A DNA stretch of 64,000 bases, from contig NZ_LR880474.1 in the NCBI RefSeq assembly GCF_904066215.1, positions 1,426,001 to 1,490,000 on the forward strand, in the 5' to 3' direction. The translations under genes were made by a program, and so were the position numbers. Positions 16,550 through 25,295 of the stretch are shown here, one piece after another. The notes under the pieces are model-generated. The model worked only from the letters and a program-made list of their open reading frames with translations, was not told where the DNA came from and did not search any database. Each line of letters opens with the position of its first letter. Position 1 is the first letter of the stretch. This DNA comes from Microbacterium sp. Nx66. GTDB lineage: Bacteria > Actinomycetota > Actinomycetes > Actinomycetales > Microbacteriaceae.

Positions 16550-17416
16550 ATGACCACGCCCACGATCGTCACCTTCCCGGACGGCAGCCTCCGTGGAGAC
16601 GCCGTCGTGACCCGCGTGGCGGACGATGCCGACGGAGCCGTGGTCGTCGTCGACGCCACGCCGTTCCACCCCGTCGATCACACGTGGCCCGATCAGCCCG
16701 GCGATACCGGCGAGATCTCCGGCGAGGACGGAGCCGTCCACGTGACCGAGGCGCTCATGGCGGCGGTCTCGGATGACGGCGCGTTCGCGGTGGGCAGCGC
16801 GATCCCCGTCAAGCGCGGGACCGAGGGGTGGACCTGGCTGGTGGGCCAGCGGCTCGATGGTGCCGCGCCCGCCTGGCTCGCGGAGGGGACGCGCGTGGCC
16901 CTCTCGGTCGACGAGGCGCACCGTGCCGGCCTCAGCCGCGGTCACACCGCGTGCCACCTCGCCTCCCTCGCTCTCGATATCGCCGTCTCGGACCTTTGGC
17001 GCAAGGACCCGGGGGAGGATGCGCTGGGAAACCCGGACTTCGAGGGACGGGCGAACCAGTCCAGCCGCATCCACGAGGACGGCGCCGTCGACGAGTACCG
17101 CCTGGGCAAGAGCCTGCGCCGTGCGGGCTTCGACACCGAGACGTTCGCGGCGACGCTGTCCGACCGCGAGCACCGCATCAACGCGCAGCTCGCCGCGTGG
17201 GTCGCCTCGGCTGCCGCGAGCCGCATCGAGGTGGACGGACCGACGATCGTGGACCGGCGGCGCTGGCACTGCGAGCTCCCGGAGGGCGAGGCCGTCATCC
17301 TCTGTGGCGGCACCCACGTCCGTTCCCTCGCGGAATTCGCCGCCATCACGGTGGCCCTGGACCTGTCCGACCCTCAGCTGCTCGTGATGACGACGACCGC
17401 GACTCCCGCCTCCTGA
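16550..17416 (+). CDS. AlaX-like alanyl-tRNA editing domain / metal-dependent hydrolase
   Basis: A 288-aa protein of the class II tRNA amino-acid-deacylase fold. The metal site of AlaX/AlaRS editing domains is present: HxxxH in SRGHTACHLA (near residue 140) and CxxxH in CGGTHV (near 253). An N-terminal barrel precedes it. In the family this site hydrolyses Ser or Gly from mischarged tRNA-Ala. The middle of the protein is longer and more diverged than in short AlaX, so tRNA editing is likely but not certain. GAGGAG upstream sets the ATG. It converges on a nucleotidyltransferase gene across an 85-bp gap that contains a dyad element. Confidence 0.8.
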   Translation: MTTPTIVTFPDGSLRGDAVVTRVADDADGAVVVVDATPFHPVDHTWPDQPGDTGEISGEDGAVHVTEALMAAVSDDGAFAVGSAIPVKRGTEGWTWLVGQRLDGAAPAWLAEGTRVALSVDEAHRAGLSRGHTACHLASLALDIAVSDLWRKDPGEDALGNPDFEGRANQSSRIHEDGAVDEYRLGKSLRRAGFDTETFAATLSDREHRINAQLAAWVASAAASRIEVDGPTIVDRRRWHCELPEGEAVILCGGTHVRSLAEFAAITVALDLSDPQLLVMTTTATPAS

Positions 17417-17426
17417 GCCCTCGCGT

Positions 17427-17488
17427 CAGGCGATCACGCGAGGACAGGCGCCAGCCGCCGGTGTCGCCTGCTGTCGCGTGACTGCCTG
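17427..17488. repeat. Four-pentamer dyad element, copy A
   Basis: CAGGC at 17427 and 17445, GCCTG at 17466 and 17484: spacings 18, 21 and 18. The 13-nt spacers are partly complementary (TCACGCGA with TCGCGTGA), so copy A could also fold as a hairpin. It lies between two convergent genes. Confidence 0.8.
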
Positions 17489-17501
17489 TGAACGAGTGAG
17501 G

Positions 17502-18194
17502 TCAGCGCACGAACCCCGCCTGCACTCGACCACCCGCCATCGTCAGCTCCTCATCGACCCGCGCCGCGAAGCCGGGGAAGTCTCCAGCGAGCAGCGGAGT
17601 GCTGAGCTGGTCCGCGCGCTCGGGGCTCCACGCGCGCAGACGTCGGGGGAGCCACTTCCCGGATCCGATCCACTGCCCGCTGGCCAGCAGCATCAGCTCG
17701 GCCATGCGCTCGAACAGCAGGCCGGCGACGACGCGCTGCTCGAGAGGGTCCGTCGCGTCCTGGAGGTCGTCGAGGAGATCGGTGATCACGTACCGCCGGA
17801 TCCGCGACTCCGTCTCACTCAGCACAGAGCCGAGAGCGAGCACAGCGGACCACCGCGTCCGCAGTTCCGCGAGCGCGGGCGTCGACCGGATCGCGGCTCC
17901 TTCCACGAGCATGTGCGCGATGACGGGGCGGTGCTGGGCCACGCCGCGGTCCGCCCACTCCCGGAACCCTTCCACCGTGTACGCGAACACCTCGAAGATC
18001 TCGTCCTCGAACGCGTGGGTGGCGGCCTCGCTCACCTGTGACACGTCGGCGAAGAGGTCGTCGTCGATGAGGAGGAGGTCGATGTCACTGGTGGGCGTGC
18101 GCTCCCCACGGGCCGTGCTCCCGGCGACGATCGCGATCCCTGCACGCGGATACCGCGCCACGAGGAAGCGCTCGATGCGCTCTGCCTGATCCAT
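17502..18194 (-). CDS. Nucleotidyltransferase-domain protein
   Basis: A 230-aa protein with the Pol-beta-type nucleotidyltransferase signature near the N terminus: GSTARGE, then SDIDLLLID with the metal-binding aspartates (about residues 26-45). The helical C-terminal two thirds resemble the substrate-binding part of stand-alone NTases, such as aminoglycoside or MNT-type enzymes. No HEPN partner is adjacent, so a toxin-antitoxin reading is not supported. The target is unknown. ATG 18194 was chosen because a TACCCT -10 lies 6 nt upstream; the frame is open further but non-coding in appearance. Confidence 0.78.
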   Translation of the reverse strand: MDQAERIERFLVARYPRAGIAIVAGSTARGERTPTSDIDLLLIDDDLFADVSQVSEAATHAFEDEIFEVFAYTVEGFREWADRGVAQHRPVIAHMLVEGAAIRSTPALAELRTRWSAVLALGSVLSETESRIRRYVITDLLDDLQDATDPLEQRVVAGLLFERMAELMLLASGQWIGSGKWLPRRLRAWSPERADQLSTPLLAGDFPGFAARVDEELTMAGGRVQAGFVR

Positions 18195-18200
18195 CTCGAC

Positions 18201-18206
18201 AGGGTA
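18201..18206 (-). promoter_or_regulatory. -10 of the nucleotidyltransferase gene
   Basis: TACCCT on the minus strand, 6 nt before ATG 18194. Confidence 0.5.
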
Positions 18207-18219
18207 TCCGGCGCGGACG

Positions 18220-18281
18220 CAGGCGGCCGCTGCGGTACAGGCAGTCCTGCCCGGGAGCGCCTGATTCGACGTCTTCGCCTG
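18220..18281. repeat. Four-pentamer dyad element, copy B
   Basis: CAGGC at 18220 and 18238, GCCTG at 18259 and 18277: spacings 18, 21 and 18, identical to copies A and C, although the spacers share almost no sequence. It lies between two minus-strand genes. Confidence 0.8.
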
Positions 18282-18297
18282 ATCCCCGGCGGCGGGC

Positions 18298-19713
18298 TCA
18301 GAGGGCGAGCTCGATCTCACCCGTCCCGATGTCCACGCGCACGACGCGCACCTGCACCACATCGCCGGGCTTGGTGTCGGGGGCCACCGGCGCGGTCGTG
18401 GTCACTGCAGGGTCCGCGATCTGGACGGCGGCCCGCTCGCCCCGGAGCTCGATCACCGTGGCCTCGATGGTCTGTCCGACGAGCGGAGTGAGCAGCGCGG
18501 CCTCGACGCGGTTCACGGTGTCCGCGTCCAACTGCGACGCCCGCCGACCCGATTCCTGCATGAGCGCGGGGAGCTCTCCGAGGGAGGAGCGGACCCATCC
18601 CGGCACCGGCTGCCCGGTCGACACGGCGAGGCAGATGGCGAGCACCCAGCGGTCGACCAGTCGGCGCAGGGGTGCGGTCGCGTGCGCGTACGGTGCTCCG
18701 ATCGCGGCCTGCACGGCGTCGGCGGGTGGTTCGCCGTCGAACACCAGGTACCCCGCGCCGCGGAACAGCGAGGCGGCGGCCTCCAGCACCGGGAGCGTCA
18801 TCGGGTCGGAGCGGTCGAGGCCCCGGAGGTACTCGCCGTAGGTGCCGTCGGTCCACGGGCGCCCGAGTGCCTCCGTCTGGTGCCGGAAGGCAGTGAAGGC
18901 CGCCTCGTCGGGTTCCGGCATCGTGCGGAGGATGCCGACGCCCGCGTCGATCATGAGCGCGGCGGCCGCCATCCCCGTCATGAGCGACAGCTGCGCGTTC
19001 CACTCCTCGACGGGCAGCGGGCTGCGGCGCTCGATCGCATAGGAGCCGTCGTCGGTGCGCACGACCTCCTCGTCCGGCATGTTCAGGCTGGCGCCACCGC
19101 GGCGGCGCTCCTGCTCCAGACGGAGGGAGCCGATCTCCGGCAGCAGGGCCGCGTGACCGCCGTCGCCCCGGTCGAGCGCCTCCTGGGTGGAGGCGTAGTC
19201 GAGCTGGGCCCGGGAACGGATGAGGGCGCGCTCCAACCGGAAGTCGATCACGGATCCGGCCGCATCCAGGTGGAACGTCCACACCAGGGCGGAGCGGTCG
19301 ACGTCGGGGAGCAGGGAGGCACGGTCCTCGCTCAGCACGGGTGGGTGCAGCGGGATCGAGCCGTCCGCGGCGTACAGGGTCTGTCCGCGCCGGCGGGCCT
19401 CCGCGTCCACGGCACCACCGGGGGTGACGAAACCCGGCACGTCCGCGATCGCGTAACGCACCCGATAGCCGTCGCCGTCCCGTTCCAGGTGGAACGCCTG
19501 GTCGAGGTCGCGGGCACCGGCCGGATCGAGGGTCGCGAACGGCACATCCGTGAGGTCGAGGTCGGGGAGAGTCGCCGTGGCGGCTTCCGCCTCCGCGAGT
19601 ACGTCGGCGGGGAACTCCGTCGACGCGTCCAGATCCTCCCGAAGGGCCGAGAGCGCCGCGGCGAGCTCGGTCTGGGCGGCGGAGGGGGCGACATGCGAGC
19701 GGCGCTGGGGCAT
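18298..19713 (-). CDS. RNB-domain ribonuclease (RNase II/R family)
   Basis: A 471-aa exoribonuclease of the RNB family, expected to degrade RNA 3' to 5' in the cytosol. The active-site cluster reads TLDPAGARDLDQAFH (about residues 60-74): three of the four conserved aspartates are present and the fourth position is glutamine. A central RNB core (YAIADVPGFV, LPVEEWNAQLSLM, YAHATAPLRRLVDRW) and a C-terminal S1/OB-like region follow. It is shorter than RNase R, with no N-terminal cold-shock domains. The leaderless start is supported by a TAGGCT -10. Confidence 0.9.
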   Translation of the reverse strand: MPQRRSHVAPSAAQTELAAALSALREDLDASTEFPADVLAEAEAATATLPDLDLTDVPFATLDPAGARDLDQAFHLERDGDGYRVRYAIADVPGFVTPGGAVDAEARRRGQTLYAADGSIPLHPPVLSEDRASLLPDVDRSALVWTFHLDAAGSVIDFRLERALIRSRAQLDYASTQEALDRGDGGHAALLPEIGSLRLEQERRRGGASLNMPDEEVVRTDDGSYAIERRSPLPVEEWNAQLSLMTGMAAAALMIDAGVGILRTMPEPDEAAFTAFRHQTEALGRPWTDGTYGEYLRGLDRSDPMTLPVLEAAASLFRGAGYLVFDGEPPADAVQAAIGAPYAHATAPLRRLVDRWVLAICLAVSTGQPVPGWVRSSLGELPALMQESGRRASQLDADTVNRVEAALLTPLVGQTIEATVIELRGERAAVQIADPAVTTTAPVAPDTKPGDVVQVRVVRVDIGTGEIELAL

Positions 19714-19719
19714 GCTGCC

Positions 19720-19725
19720 AGCCTA
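19720..19725 (-). promoter_or_regulatory. -10 of the RNB gene
   Basis: TAGGCT on the minus strand, 6 nt before ATG 19713. Confidence 0.65.
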
Positions 19726-19779
19726 GGTCGACCGCCGCAGGGAACCCGGGCATCCGGCCCGCGTGCCCGCACCGGCCGC

Positions 19780-19785
19780 TAGCGT
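19780..19785 (+). promoter_or_regulatory. -10 of the PEP-mutase-family gene
   Basis: TAGCGT, 6 nt before ATG 19792. Confidence 0.6.
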
Positions 19786-19791
19786 GGGGAC

Positions 19792-20562
19792 ATGACCACT
19801 GCTGCCAAGGCCCAGACCCTCGTCGGACTCTATGACGCCCCGGAGATCCTCCGCGTGGTGAACGTGTGGGACGTCGTCTCCGCGCGTGCCGTCGCCGCAC
19901 TGCCGGAGACCACGGCGATCGCGACCGCCGGTCACGGCATCGCGGCGTCGTTCGGCTACGACGACGGGGGCACCCCGCGCGACGTCATGATCGACATGGT
20001 CGGACGGATCGCCGCGGCCGTGTCCGTTCCCGTCACCGCCGACCTGGACGACGGATACGGGGACGCCGGGGAGACCACCCGCCTCGCGATCGCGGCCGGC
20101 GTCGTCGGCGCGAACGTCGAGGACCGCCTCAAGCCGCTCGACGAATCGGTCGCCGTCGTCGAGTCCATCGTGAAGGCTGCGGAGGCCGAGGGCGTGCCCT
20201 TCGCCCTGAACGCCCGCACCGATGCGTTCGTGCGTGCCGGGTCGCGGCCCGTGGAGCAGAGCATCGCGGATGCCATCCAGCGCGGCCGCGCCTTCCTCGA
20301 CGCCGGTGCCACCGCGGTGTTCGTCCCCGGCATCCTCGATGCGAACGTCACGCGACAGCTGGTCGAGGGCATCGGGGAGCGCAAGGTCAGCGTGATCGGG
20401 ATCCCCGGGGCGCTCGCCGCATCCGAGTACGAGAAGCTCGGCGTGGCCCGCATCTCCTACGGTCCGCTGCCGCAGCGGGTGGCGCTGACCGCGCTGCAGG
20501 AGCTCGCCGAGAGCCTCTACCGCGGCGGCGTCGTGCCGCAGGGACTGCCGGCCCTCAACTGA
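19792..20562 (+). CDS. Isocitrate lyase/phosphoenolpyruvate mutase family protein
   Basis: A 256-aa TIM-barrel protein. Family features are NVWDVVSARA at the N terminus, TADLDDGYGD (Mg-binding aspartates) near residue 84, a VEDR glutamate, and NARTDAF after strand 5. The KKCGH cysteine loop of true isocitrate lyase and methylisocitrate lyase is absent, so it belongs with the small PEP-mutase-like branch, whose members include oxaloacetate decarboxylases and C-C or P-C lyases. The substrate is not predictable. It is followed by proS at 39 bp with a separate promoter. Confidence 0.85.
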   Translation: MTTAAKAQTLVGLYDAPEILRVVNVWDVVSARAVAALPETTAIATAGHGIAASFGYDDGGTPRDVMIDMVGRIAAAVSVPVTADLDDGYGDAGETTRLAIAAGVVGANVEDRLKPLDESVAVVESIVKAAEAEGVPFALNARTDAFVRAGSRPVEQSIADAIQRGRAFLDAGATAVFVPGILDANVTRQLVEGIGERKVSVIGIPGALAASEYEKLGVARISYGPLPQRVALTALQELAESLYRGGVVPQGLPALN

Positions 20563-20589
20563 GCGACGAGGCGGGTGACCGCGGCTCAC

Positions 20590-20595
20590 TACACT
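20590..20595 (+). promoter_or_regulatory. -10 of proS
   Basis: TACACT, 6 nt before GTG 20602. Confidence 0.65.
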
Positions 20596-20601
20596 TGAGC
20601 C

Positions 20602-22362
20602 GTGGTCACTCGTCTTTCGAACTTCTTCCTCCGTACGCTCCGCGAAGATCCTGCCGGTGCCGAGGTCGCCAGTCACAAGCTGCTGATCCGCGCCGGGTAC
20701 ATCCGACCGCAGGCAGCAGGCATCTTCGCGTGGCTGCCGCTCGGGCTGCGCGTCAAGGCGAAGATCGAGACCGTCATCCGCGAGGAGATGGCCGCCGCCG
20801 GTGCCCAGGAGGTGCACTTCCCCGCACTGATGCCGCGCGAGGCGTACGAGGCGACCGGGCGCTGGGACGAGTACGGCGACCTGCTGTTCCGCCTCCAGGA
20901 CCGCAAGGGCGGCGATTACCTCCTGGCGCCGACGCACGAGGAGGCCTTCACGCTGCTGGTGAAGGACCTGTACTCGTCGTACAAGGATCTGCCGCTGACG
21001 ATCTTCCAGATCCAGGACAAGTACCGCGACGAGGCCCGGCCGCGCGCCGGTCTCCTCCGCGGGCGCGAGTTCACGATGAAGGACGCCTACTCCTTCGACG
21101 CCTCGGACGAGGGGCTGGACGTGAGCTACCAGGCGCAGCGGGACGCCTACGAGCGCATCTTCCAGCGGCTGGGCCTCGAGTACGCGATCGTGCAGGCCGA
21201 CGCCGGCGCGATGGGCGGTTCGCGGAGCGAGGAGTTCCTGCACCCGACGCCCGTCGGGGAGGACACCTTCGTCCGCAGCGCCGGGGGGTACGCGGCCAAC
21301 GTCGAGGCCTTCAGCACGCCCGTGCCCGCTCCGGTCCCGTTCGACGCCGATGGCGCTCCGGTGATCTTCGATTCGCCCGACACGCCCACCATCGAGACTC
21401 TCGTCGCGCACTGCAACCGAGAGCTCGACGGCGAGTACACCGCCGCCGACACGCTCAAGAACGTCGTGCTCGCCCTGAAGCACCTCGACGGCACCCGTGA
21501 GCTCGTGATCGTCGGCATCCCCGGCGACCGCGAGGTGGACGAGAAGCGTGCCGAGGTGGCCTTCGCCCCTGCCGAGGTGGAGACCGCGACCGCGGACGAC
21601 TTCGAGAACAACCCGCTCCTAGTGAAGGGGTACATCGGTCCCTGGTCGCCTACGGGTGCGGTGCTCGGCGAGGAGTCCGCCACGGGCATCCGCTACCTCG
21701 TCGACCCCCGCGTGAGCGAGGGCACGAGCTGGGTCACCGGCGCGAACATCGACCAGAAGCACGCGCACTCGGTCGTCGCCGGGCGCGACTTCGAGGCGGA
21801 CGGCATCGTGGAGATCGCGAACGTGCGCGCCGGCGACCCGGCGCCCGACGGCTCCGGTCCGGTCGAGCTCGCCCGCGGCATGGAGATCGGTCACGTCTTC
21901 CAGCTCGGGCGGAAGTACGCGGAGGCGCTCGGCCTGAAGGTCCTCAACGAGAACGGCAAGCTCGTCACGGTCACCATGGGGTCGTATGGCATCGGCGTGA
22001 CGCGGATCCTGGCGATCATCGCCGAGCTCAACAACGACGACAAGGGCCTCATCTGGCCGGCCTCGGTCGCGCCGTTCGACGTGCAGGTCGTCGCCGCCGG
22101 CCGTGACCAGGTCGCCTTCGACGTCGCGGAGGGCCTGTCCGCGCAGCTGGAGGCGGCCGGCCTCGACGTGCTCTACGACGACCGCCCGAAGGTGTCGCCC
22201 GGGGTCAAGTTCGGCGATGCCGAGCTCGTCGGCGTCCCGAAGATCGTCATCGTCGGCCGCGGAGCCGCCGACGGGCAGGTGGAGTTCTGGGACCGTCGGA
22301 CGGGCGAGCGTGAGGCCGTCTCGGTCGCCGAAGCGGTGGAGCGGGTCTCCGCCGCGCGCTGA
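20602..22362 (+). CDS. proS: Prolyl-tRNA synthetase, bacterial type with editing domain
   Basis: A 586-aa class II synthetase that charges tRNA-Pro. Motif 2 region [25 protein letters not shown] and motif 3 [12 protein letters not shown] are visible. About 180 residues between motifs 2 and 3 (roughly 220-400) are the INS editing domain that clears Ala-tRNA-Pro, and the C terminus is the anticodon-binding fold ([11 protein letters not shown]). The length matches the E. coli type rather than the short alphaproteobacterial or the eukaryote-like form. Leaderless GTG start. It converges on a PNPOx gene. Confidence 0.97.
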   Translation: MVTRLSNFFLRTLREDPAGAEVASHKLLIRAGYIRPQAAGIFAWLPLGLRVKAKIETVIREEMAAAGAQEVHFPALMPREAYEATGRWDEYGDLLFRLQDRKGGDYLLAPTHEEAFTLLVKDLYSSYKDLPLTIFQIQDKYRDEARPRAGLLRGREFTMKDAYSFDASDEGLDVSYQAQRDAYERIFQRLGLEYAIVQADAGAMGGSRSEEFLHPTPVGEDTFVRSAGGYAANVEAFSTPVPAPVPFDADGAPVIFDSPDTPTIETLVAHCNRELDGEYTAADTLKNVVLALKHLDGTRELVIVGIPGDREVDEKRAEVAFAPAEVETATADDFENNPLLVKGYIGPWSPTGAVLGEESATGIRYLVDPRVSEGTSWVTGANIDQKHAHSVVAGRDFEADGIVEIANVRAGDPAPDGSGPVELARGMEIGHVFQLGRKYAEALGLKVLNENGKLVTVTMGSYGIGVTRILAIIAELNNDDKGLIWPASVAPFDVQVVAAGRDQVAFDVAEGLSAQLEAAGLDVLYDDRPKVSPGVKFGDAELVGVPKIVIVGRGAADGQVEFWDRRTGEREAVSVAEAVERVSAAR

Positions 22363-22384
22363 GCCGGCGCTCGGAGCGGGCCGC

Positions 22385-22888
22385 TCAGCAGGTGATGCGG
22401 CCGTGGTTCATGATGTCGTCGTCCGGGGTGTCTCGGGTCACCAGCGCCTTGAGCGCCCCGGCGGCCATCGCGACCTTGCCCTTCGCGGGCTCCCAGAACT
22501 CGGCGACGACCGGAGTGACCTTGAGCAGCGCGATGCCCGGGGTCCCCAGGCCGTCCTCGAACCAGATGTCGAGGGAGGGGGAGTAGAGCTCCTCCATCTT
22601 CGCGCGGTCGTGGACGATCTCCGCGGTGCCGGCGACCGACACGTAGCGCATCCCCTTGGCGTCGCAGTAGGCCAGCCCCACGTCGTGATGACGACGGGCC
22701 TCCTCGACCTTCTCGGTGTCCTCCGCCGTGAAGAACCAGATGGCGCCGGCATCGTCCATCTGCCTGGTCGACATGGGGCGGCTGACGAGGTTCCCGTCCG
22801 GATCGGTGGTCGTGAGCATGGTGAAGTCGATGTCCTCCACGAGTTCGGCGACGCGGGCGAGGGCTTCGGGACCGGTGATCTCTGTCAT
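22385..22888 (-). CDS. Pyridoxamine 5'-phosphate oxidase family protein (general stress type)
   Basis: A 167-aa split-barrel flavin/F420-binding-type protein. The fold pattern FTMLTTTDPDGNLVSRPM, WFFTA and YVSVAGTAEIVHD matches the general stress protein 26-like branch of the PNPOx superfamily. A WFEDGLGTPGIALLKVTP segment is typical of that branch. It lacks the pyridoxamine-phosphate-binding residues of true PdxH, so the cofactor is probably FMN, FAD or F420 and the substrate is unknown. It is divergent from the LOG gene. Confidence 0.85.
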   Translation of the reverse strand: MTEITGPEALARVAELVEDIDFTMLTTTDPDGNLVSRPMSTRQMDDAGAIWFFTAEDTEKVEEARRHHDVGLAYCDAKGMRYVSVAGTAEIVHDRAKMEELYSPSLDIWFEDGLGTPGIALLKVTPVVAEFWEPAKGKVAMAAGALKALVTRDTPDDDIMNHGRITC

Positions 22889-23010
22889 GTCGCCATGGTG
22901 ACGCCTTCCCCGGCGGCGGGCACGGGTGTTGACACCGCTCCTTCTCCGTGCTCCGGAGCCCCGGGGTACGGTCCCTCGGCGTTGCGTCCCGCCGACCGGA
23001 TGCCGCGTGG

Positions 23011-23016
23011 GACGCT
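23011..23016 (+). promoter_or_regulatory. Weak -10 of the LOG-family gene
   Basis: GACGCT, 6 nt before ATG 23023; it departs from TANNNT at the first base. Confidence 0.35.
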
Positions 23017-23022
23017 GGGGGC

Positions 23023-24063
23023 ATGACCGAGGAACCGCTGCCGGCAGCCCTGAGCGACGAGATCAACCGTGTGCTGGACGAGGCGGGTGTGGCCACGGAC
23101 CGTCGCCTCGTGATGCGGATGCTCCGCACCGCGCTGCTGCTGGGGGAGGACGGCACCGACCGCCTCGACCTCAAGATCGCTTCCGCCGCCCTGGCCGAGA
23201 TGCGGGACGCGTTCCGCCTGTTCGCGCCCTTCCGCGGGGTGCCGAAGGTGACGGTGTTCGGGTCCGCCCGCACCCTCCACGACGACCCGCTGTACCTGCA
23301 GGCGCGTGATGTCGCCGCGGCCCTCGCGAGCGACGGCTGGATGGTGGTCACGGGCGCCGGGCCGGGGATCATGCAGGCCGCGGCCGAAGGAGCCGGGCCC
23401 GCGCTGTCGCTCGGTGTCTCCATCCGTCTCCCCTTCGAGGAGAAGGCGAACAGCCTGGTCGCGGGAAGCGATCAGGTCGTCGCGATGAAGTACTTCTTCA
23501 CCCGCAAGCTCATGCTCATCAAGGAGTCGAGCGGCTTCATCTGCCTCCCCGGCGGATTCGGCACACTGGATGAGATGTTCGAGCTGCTCACCCTCCAGCA
23601 GACGGGCAAGGCCGAGCCCACGCCGATCGTGCTGCTCGACGAGAAGGGCGGATCGTTCTGGCAGGGCATGCGGCGCTTCGTCGACGAGCACCTCGCGCCG
23701 ATGGGGGTGATCTCCCCCGGTGACTTCGATCGGGTCGTCGTCACCGATTCCGTGGAGGAGGCTCGCGCCGAGATCACGGGGTTCTGGCGCAACTACGATT
23801 CGCTGCGGTGGGTCGGCGACACCCTGGTGCTGCGCCTCAAGGCCGAGCCGACAGACGCCGAGATCGAGGAGCTTAATGCCGGCTTCGCAGGGCTGCTGTC
23901 CACCGGGCGCATCGAGCGCACGGCTCCGCGGTCCCCGGAGGTCGCCGACGACGACCGGCTCGACCTCCCGCGCCTCGCCCTGCACCTGAATCAGCGTCAG
24001 GTGGGCAATCTCTTCCGCCTGATCGGGGCTCTCAACGCGCTCCCGTCCGCGCCGAAGGTCTGA
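23023..24063 (+). CDS. LOG family (nucleotide 5'-monophosphate nucleosidase-like) protein
   Basis: A 346-aa Rossmann-fold protein of the LOG / lysine-decarboxylase-like family. Signatures are GSARTLHDDP, VTGAGPGIMQAAAEGA and the catalytic PGGFGTLDEMFE. Family members release free base from nucleoside monophosphates, cytokinin riboside phosphate in the plant-type enzymes. At 346 aa it is much longer than LOG (about 190 aa): about 70 residues precede the domain and about 100 follow it. ATG 23023 was preferred to an upstream in-frame ATG because of spacing to the -10 and domain onset. A physiological substrate is not inferred. Confidence 0.83.
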   Translation: MTEEPLPAALSDEINRVLDEAGVATDRRLVMRMLRTALLLGEDGTDRLDLKIASAALAEMRDAFRLFAPFRGVPKVTVFGSARTLHDDPLYLQARDVAAALASDGWMVVTGAGPGIMQAAAEGAGPALSLGVSIRLPFEEKANSLVAGSDQVVAMKYFFTRKLMLIKESSGFICLPGGFGTLDEMFELLTLQQTGKAEPTPIVLLDEKGGSFWQGMRRFVDEHLAPMGVISPGDFDRVVVTDSVEEARAEITGFWRNYDSLRWVGDTLVLRLKAEPTDAEIEELNAGFAGLLSTGRIERTAPRSPEVADDDRLDLPRLALHLNQRQVGNLFRLIGALNALPSAPKV

Positions 24064-24088
24064 CCCCGCGACGCATCCCACGACGCAA

Positions 24089-24150
24089 CAGGCTCCCACG
24101 CGGAGTCAGGCTGTTCCCGCGGTGGGCGCCTGCTGCCGCGCGAATGCCTG
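24089..24150. repeat. Four-pentamer dyad element, copy C
   Basis: CAGGC at 24089 and 24107, GCCTG at 24128 and 24146: spacings 18, 21 and 18. It lies between the LOG stop and the nusA promoter, on the strand of both genes. Confidence 0.8.
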
Positions 24151-24187
24151 TGCCCGGGCCCGGATGGCCCGGGGGCGCGGCACACGG

Positions 24188-24193
24188 TATCGT
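24188..24193 (+). promoter_or_regulatory. Candidate -10 of the nusA operon
   Basis: TATCGT, about 56 nt before the nusA ATG; the leader carries AGGGAGG as Shine-Dalgarno. Confidence 0.4.
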
Positions 24194-24249
24194 GGTACGG
24201 ATGTCGCGCGTGCATTCGGGCGCGACGAGAGCTGAATAGGGAGGCCGTC

Positions 24250-25233
24250 ATGGACATCGAACTGAGTCTGCTGCGAGGGATCGAGAAGGAGAAGGCGATC
24301 CCGTTCGACGAGCTCGTCGCGATCATCGAGCAGGCGATCCTGACCGCGTACTCCAAGCACGTCTCGCCCGAGGGCGCCGCGCCGGAGGGCGTCCGCGTGC
24401 ACCTCGACCGCAAGACCGGCCACGTCGCCGTCCTCCAGGTCGTCCGCGACGACGAGGGTGCGATCATCGGCGAAGAGGAGGCGACGCCCGACGACTTCGG
24501 GCGCATCGCCGCGTTCGCCGCCAAGCAGGTCATCAGCCAGCGCCTCCGGGACATCGCCGACGACGCCGTCCTCGGCGAGTTCAAGGGCAAGGAGGGCGAC
24601 ATCGTCGCCGGCGTGATCCAGCAGGGGCCCAACCCGCGCATGATCCACGTCGACCTCGGCTCCGTCGAGGCGATCCTCCCGCCCGAGGAGCAGGTGCCCG
24701 GCGAGGAGTACACGCACGGGTCCCGTCTGCGCGTCTACGTCACCAGCGTCGCCAAGGGGCTCAAGGGTCCGCAGATCACCGTGTCGCGCACGCACCCCGG
24801 CCTCGTCCGCAAGCTCTTCGCCCTCGAGGTGCCGGAGATCGCCGCCGGACTCGTCGAGATCGTCGCGCTCGCGCGTGAGGCGGGCCACCGCACCAAGATC
24901 GCGGTGAAGGCCAACGACCCGGCGATCAACGCCAAGGGGGCGTGCATCGGTGAGATGGGGCGCCGTGTGCGAGCCGTCACGGAGGAGCTGGCGGGGGAGA
25001 AGATCGACATCGTCGACTACGACGCCGACCTGCCGACGTTCGTGGCGCACGCGCTGTCGCCCGCCAAGGTCACGAGCTCGTTCGTCCTCGACGCGAGCAC
25101 CAAGGCCGTCCGCGCCCTCGTGCCCGACTACCAGCTGTCGCTCGCGATCGGCAAGGAGGGTCAGAACGCGCGTCTGGCCGCCAAGCTCACGGGTGCGAAG
25201 ATCGACATCCAGCCGGACAGCGTCCTCGACTGA
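24250..25233 (+). CDS. nusA: Transcription termination/antitermination factor NusA
   Basis: A 327-aa NusA: an N-terminal RNA-polymerase-binding domain (residues 1-120), S1 domain (about 125-195: GDIVAGVIQQGP, VEAILPPEEQVPGE) and two KH domains (GACIGEMGRRVRAV, AIGKEGQNARLAAKLTG). The acidic C-terminal repeats of E. coli NusA are missing, as is usual in actinobacteria. AGGGAGG 6-7 nt before the ATG. It heads nusA-ylxR-infB-rbfA. The gene normally in front of it, rimP, is not here; the 186-bp gap to the LOG gene holds only a dyad element and a promoter. Confidence 0.96.
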   Translation: MDIELSLLRGIEKEKAIPFDELVAIIEQAILTAYSKHVSPEGAAPEGVRVHLDRKTGHVAVLQVVRDDEGAIIGEEEATPDDFGRIAAFAAKQVISQRLRDIADDAVLGEFKGKEGDIVAGVIQQGPNPRMIHVDLGSVEAILPPEEQVPGEEYTHGSRLRVYVTSVAKGLKGPQITVSRTHPGLVRKLFALEVPEIAAGLVEIVALAREAGHRTKIAVKANDPAINAKGACIGEMGRRVRAVTEELAGEKIDIVDYDADLPTFVAHALSPAKVTSSFVLDASTKAVRALVPDYQLSLAIGKEGQNARLAAKLTGAKIDIQPDSVLD

Positions 25234-25238
25234 TCCCG

Positions 25239-25279
25239 GTCCGTCCTCGACGCCACGCCCGGTGGCGGCGAGGACGGAC
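25239..25279 (+). terminator. Hairpin between nusA and ylxR
   Basis: Outer 11-bp perfect arms (25239-25249 and 25269-25279) enclose an inner GCCAC/GTGGC stem. There is no U tract, so it may attenuate or stabilise rather than terminate. A TAAGAT hexamer at 25292 overlaps the ylxR start. Confidence 0.55.
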
Positions 25280-25295
25280 GGAACGCAGGTGTAAG

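Noticed and set aside
12928..16659. Extension of the TrpEG frame to a 1243-residue protein
   Set aside because: The added part is antisense to ispG, and the true start is defined by AGGAGA, the attenuator and the trp leader.
17502..18194. MNT/HEPN toxin-antitoxin pair
   Set aside because: No HEPN-domain gene lies beside the nucleotidyltransferase, and the protein is longer than MNT antitoxins.
18298..19713. Inactive ribonuclease, because the fourth active-site aspartate is Gln (DLDQ)
   Set aside because: DLDQ occurs, as I recall, in actinobacterial RNB proteins generally; the catalytic third aspartate is kept, so loss of activity cannot be claimed.
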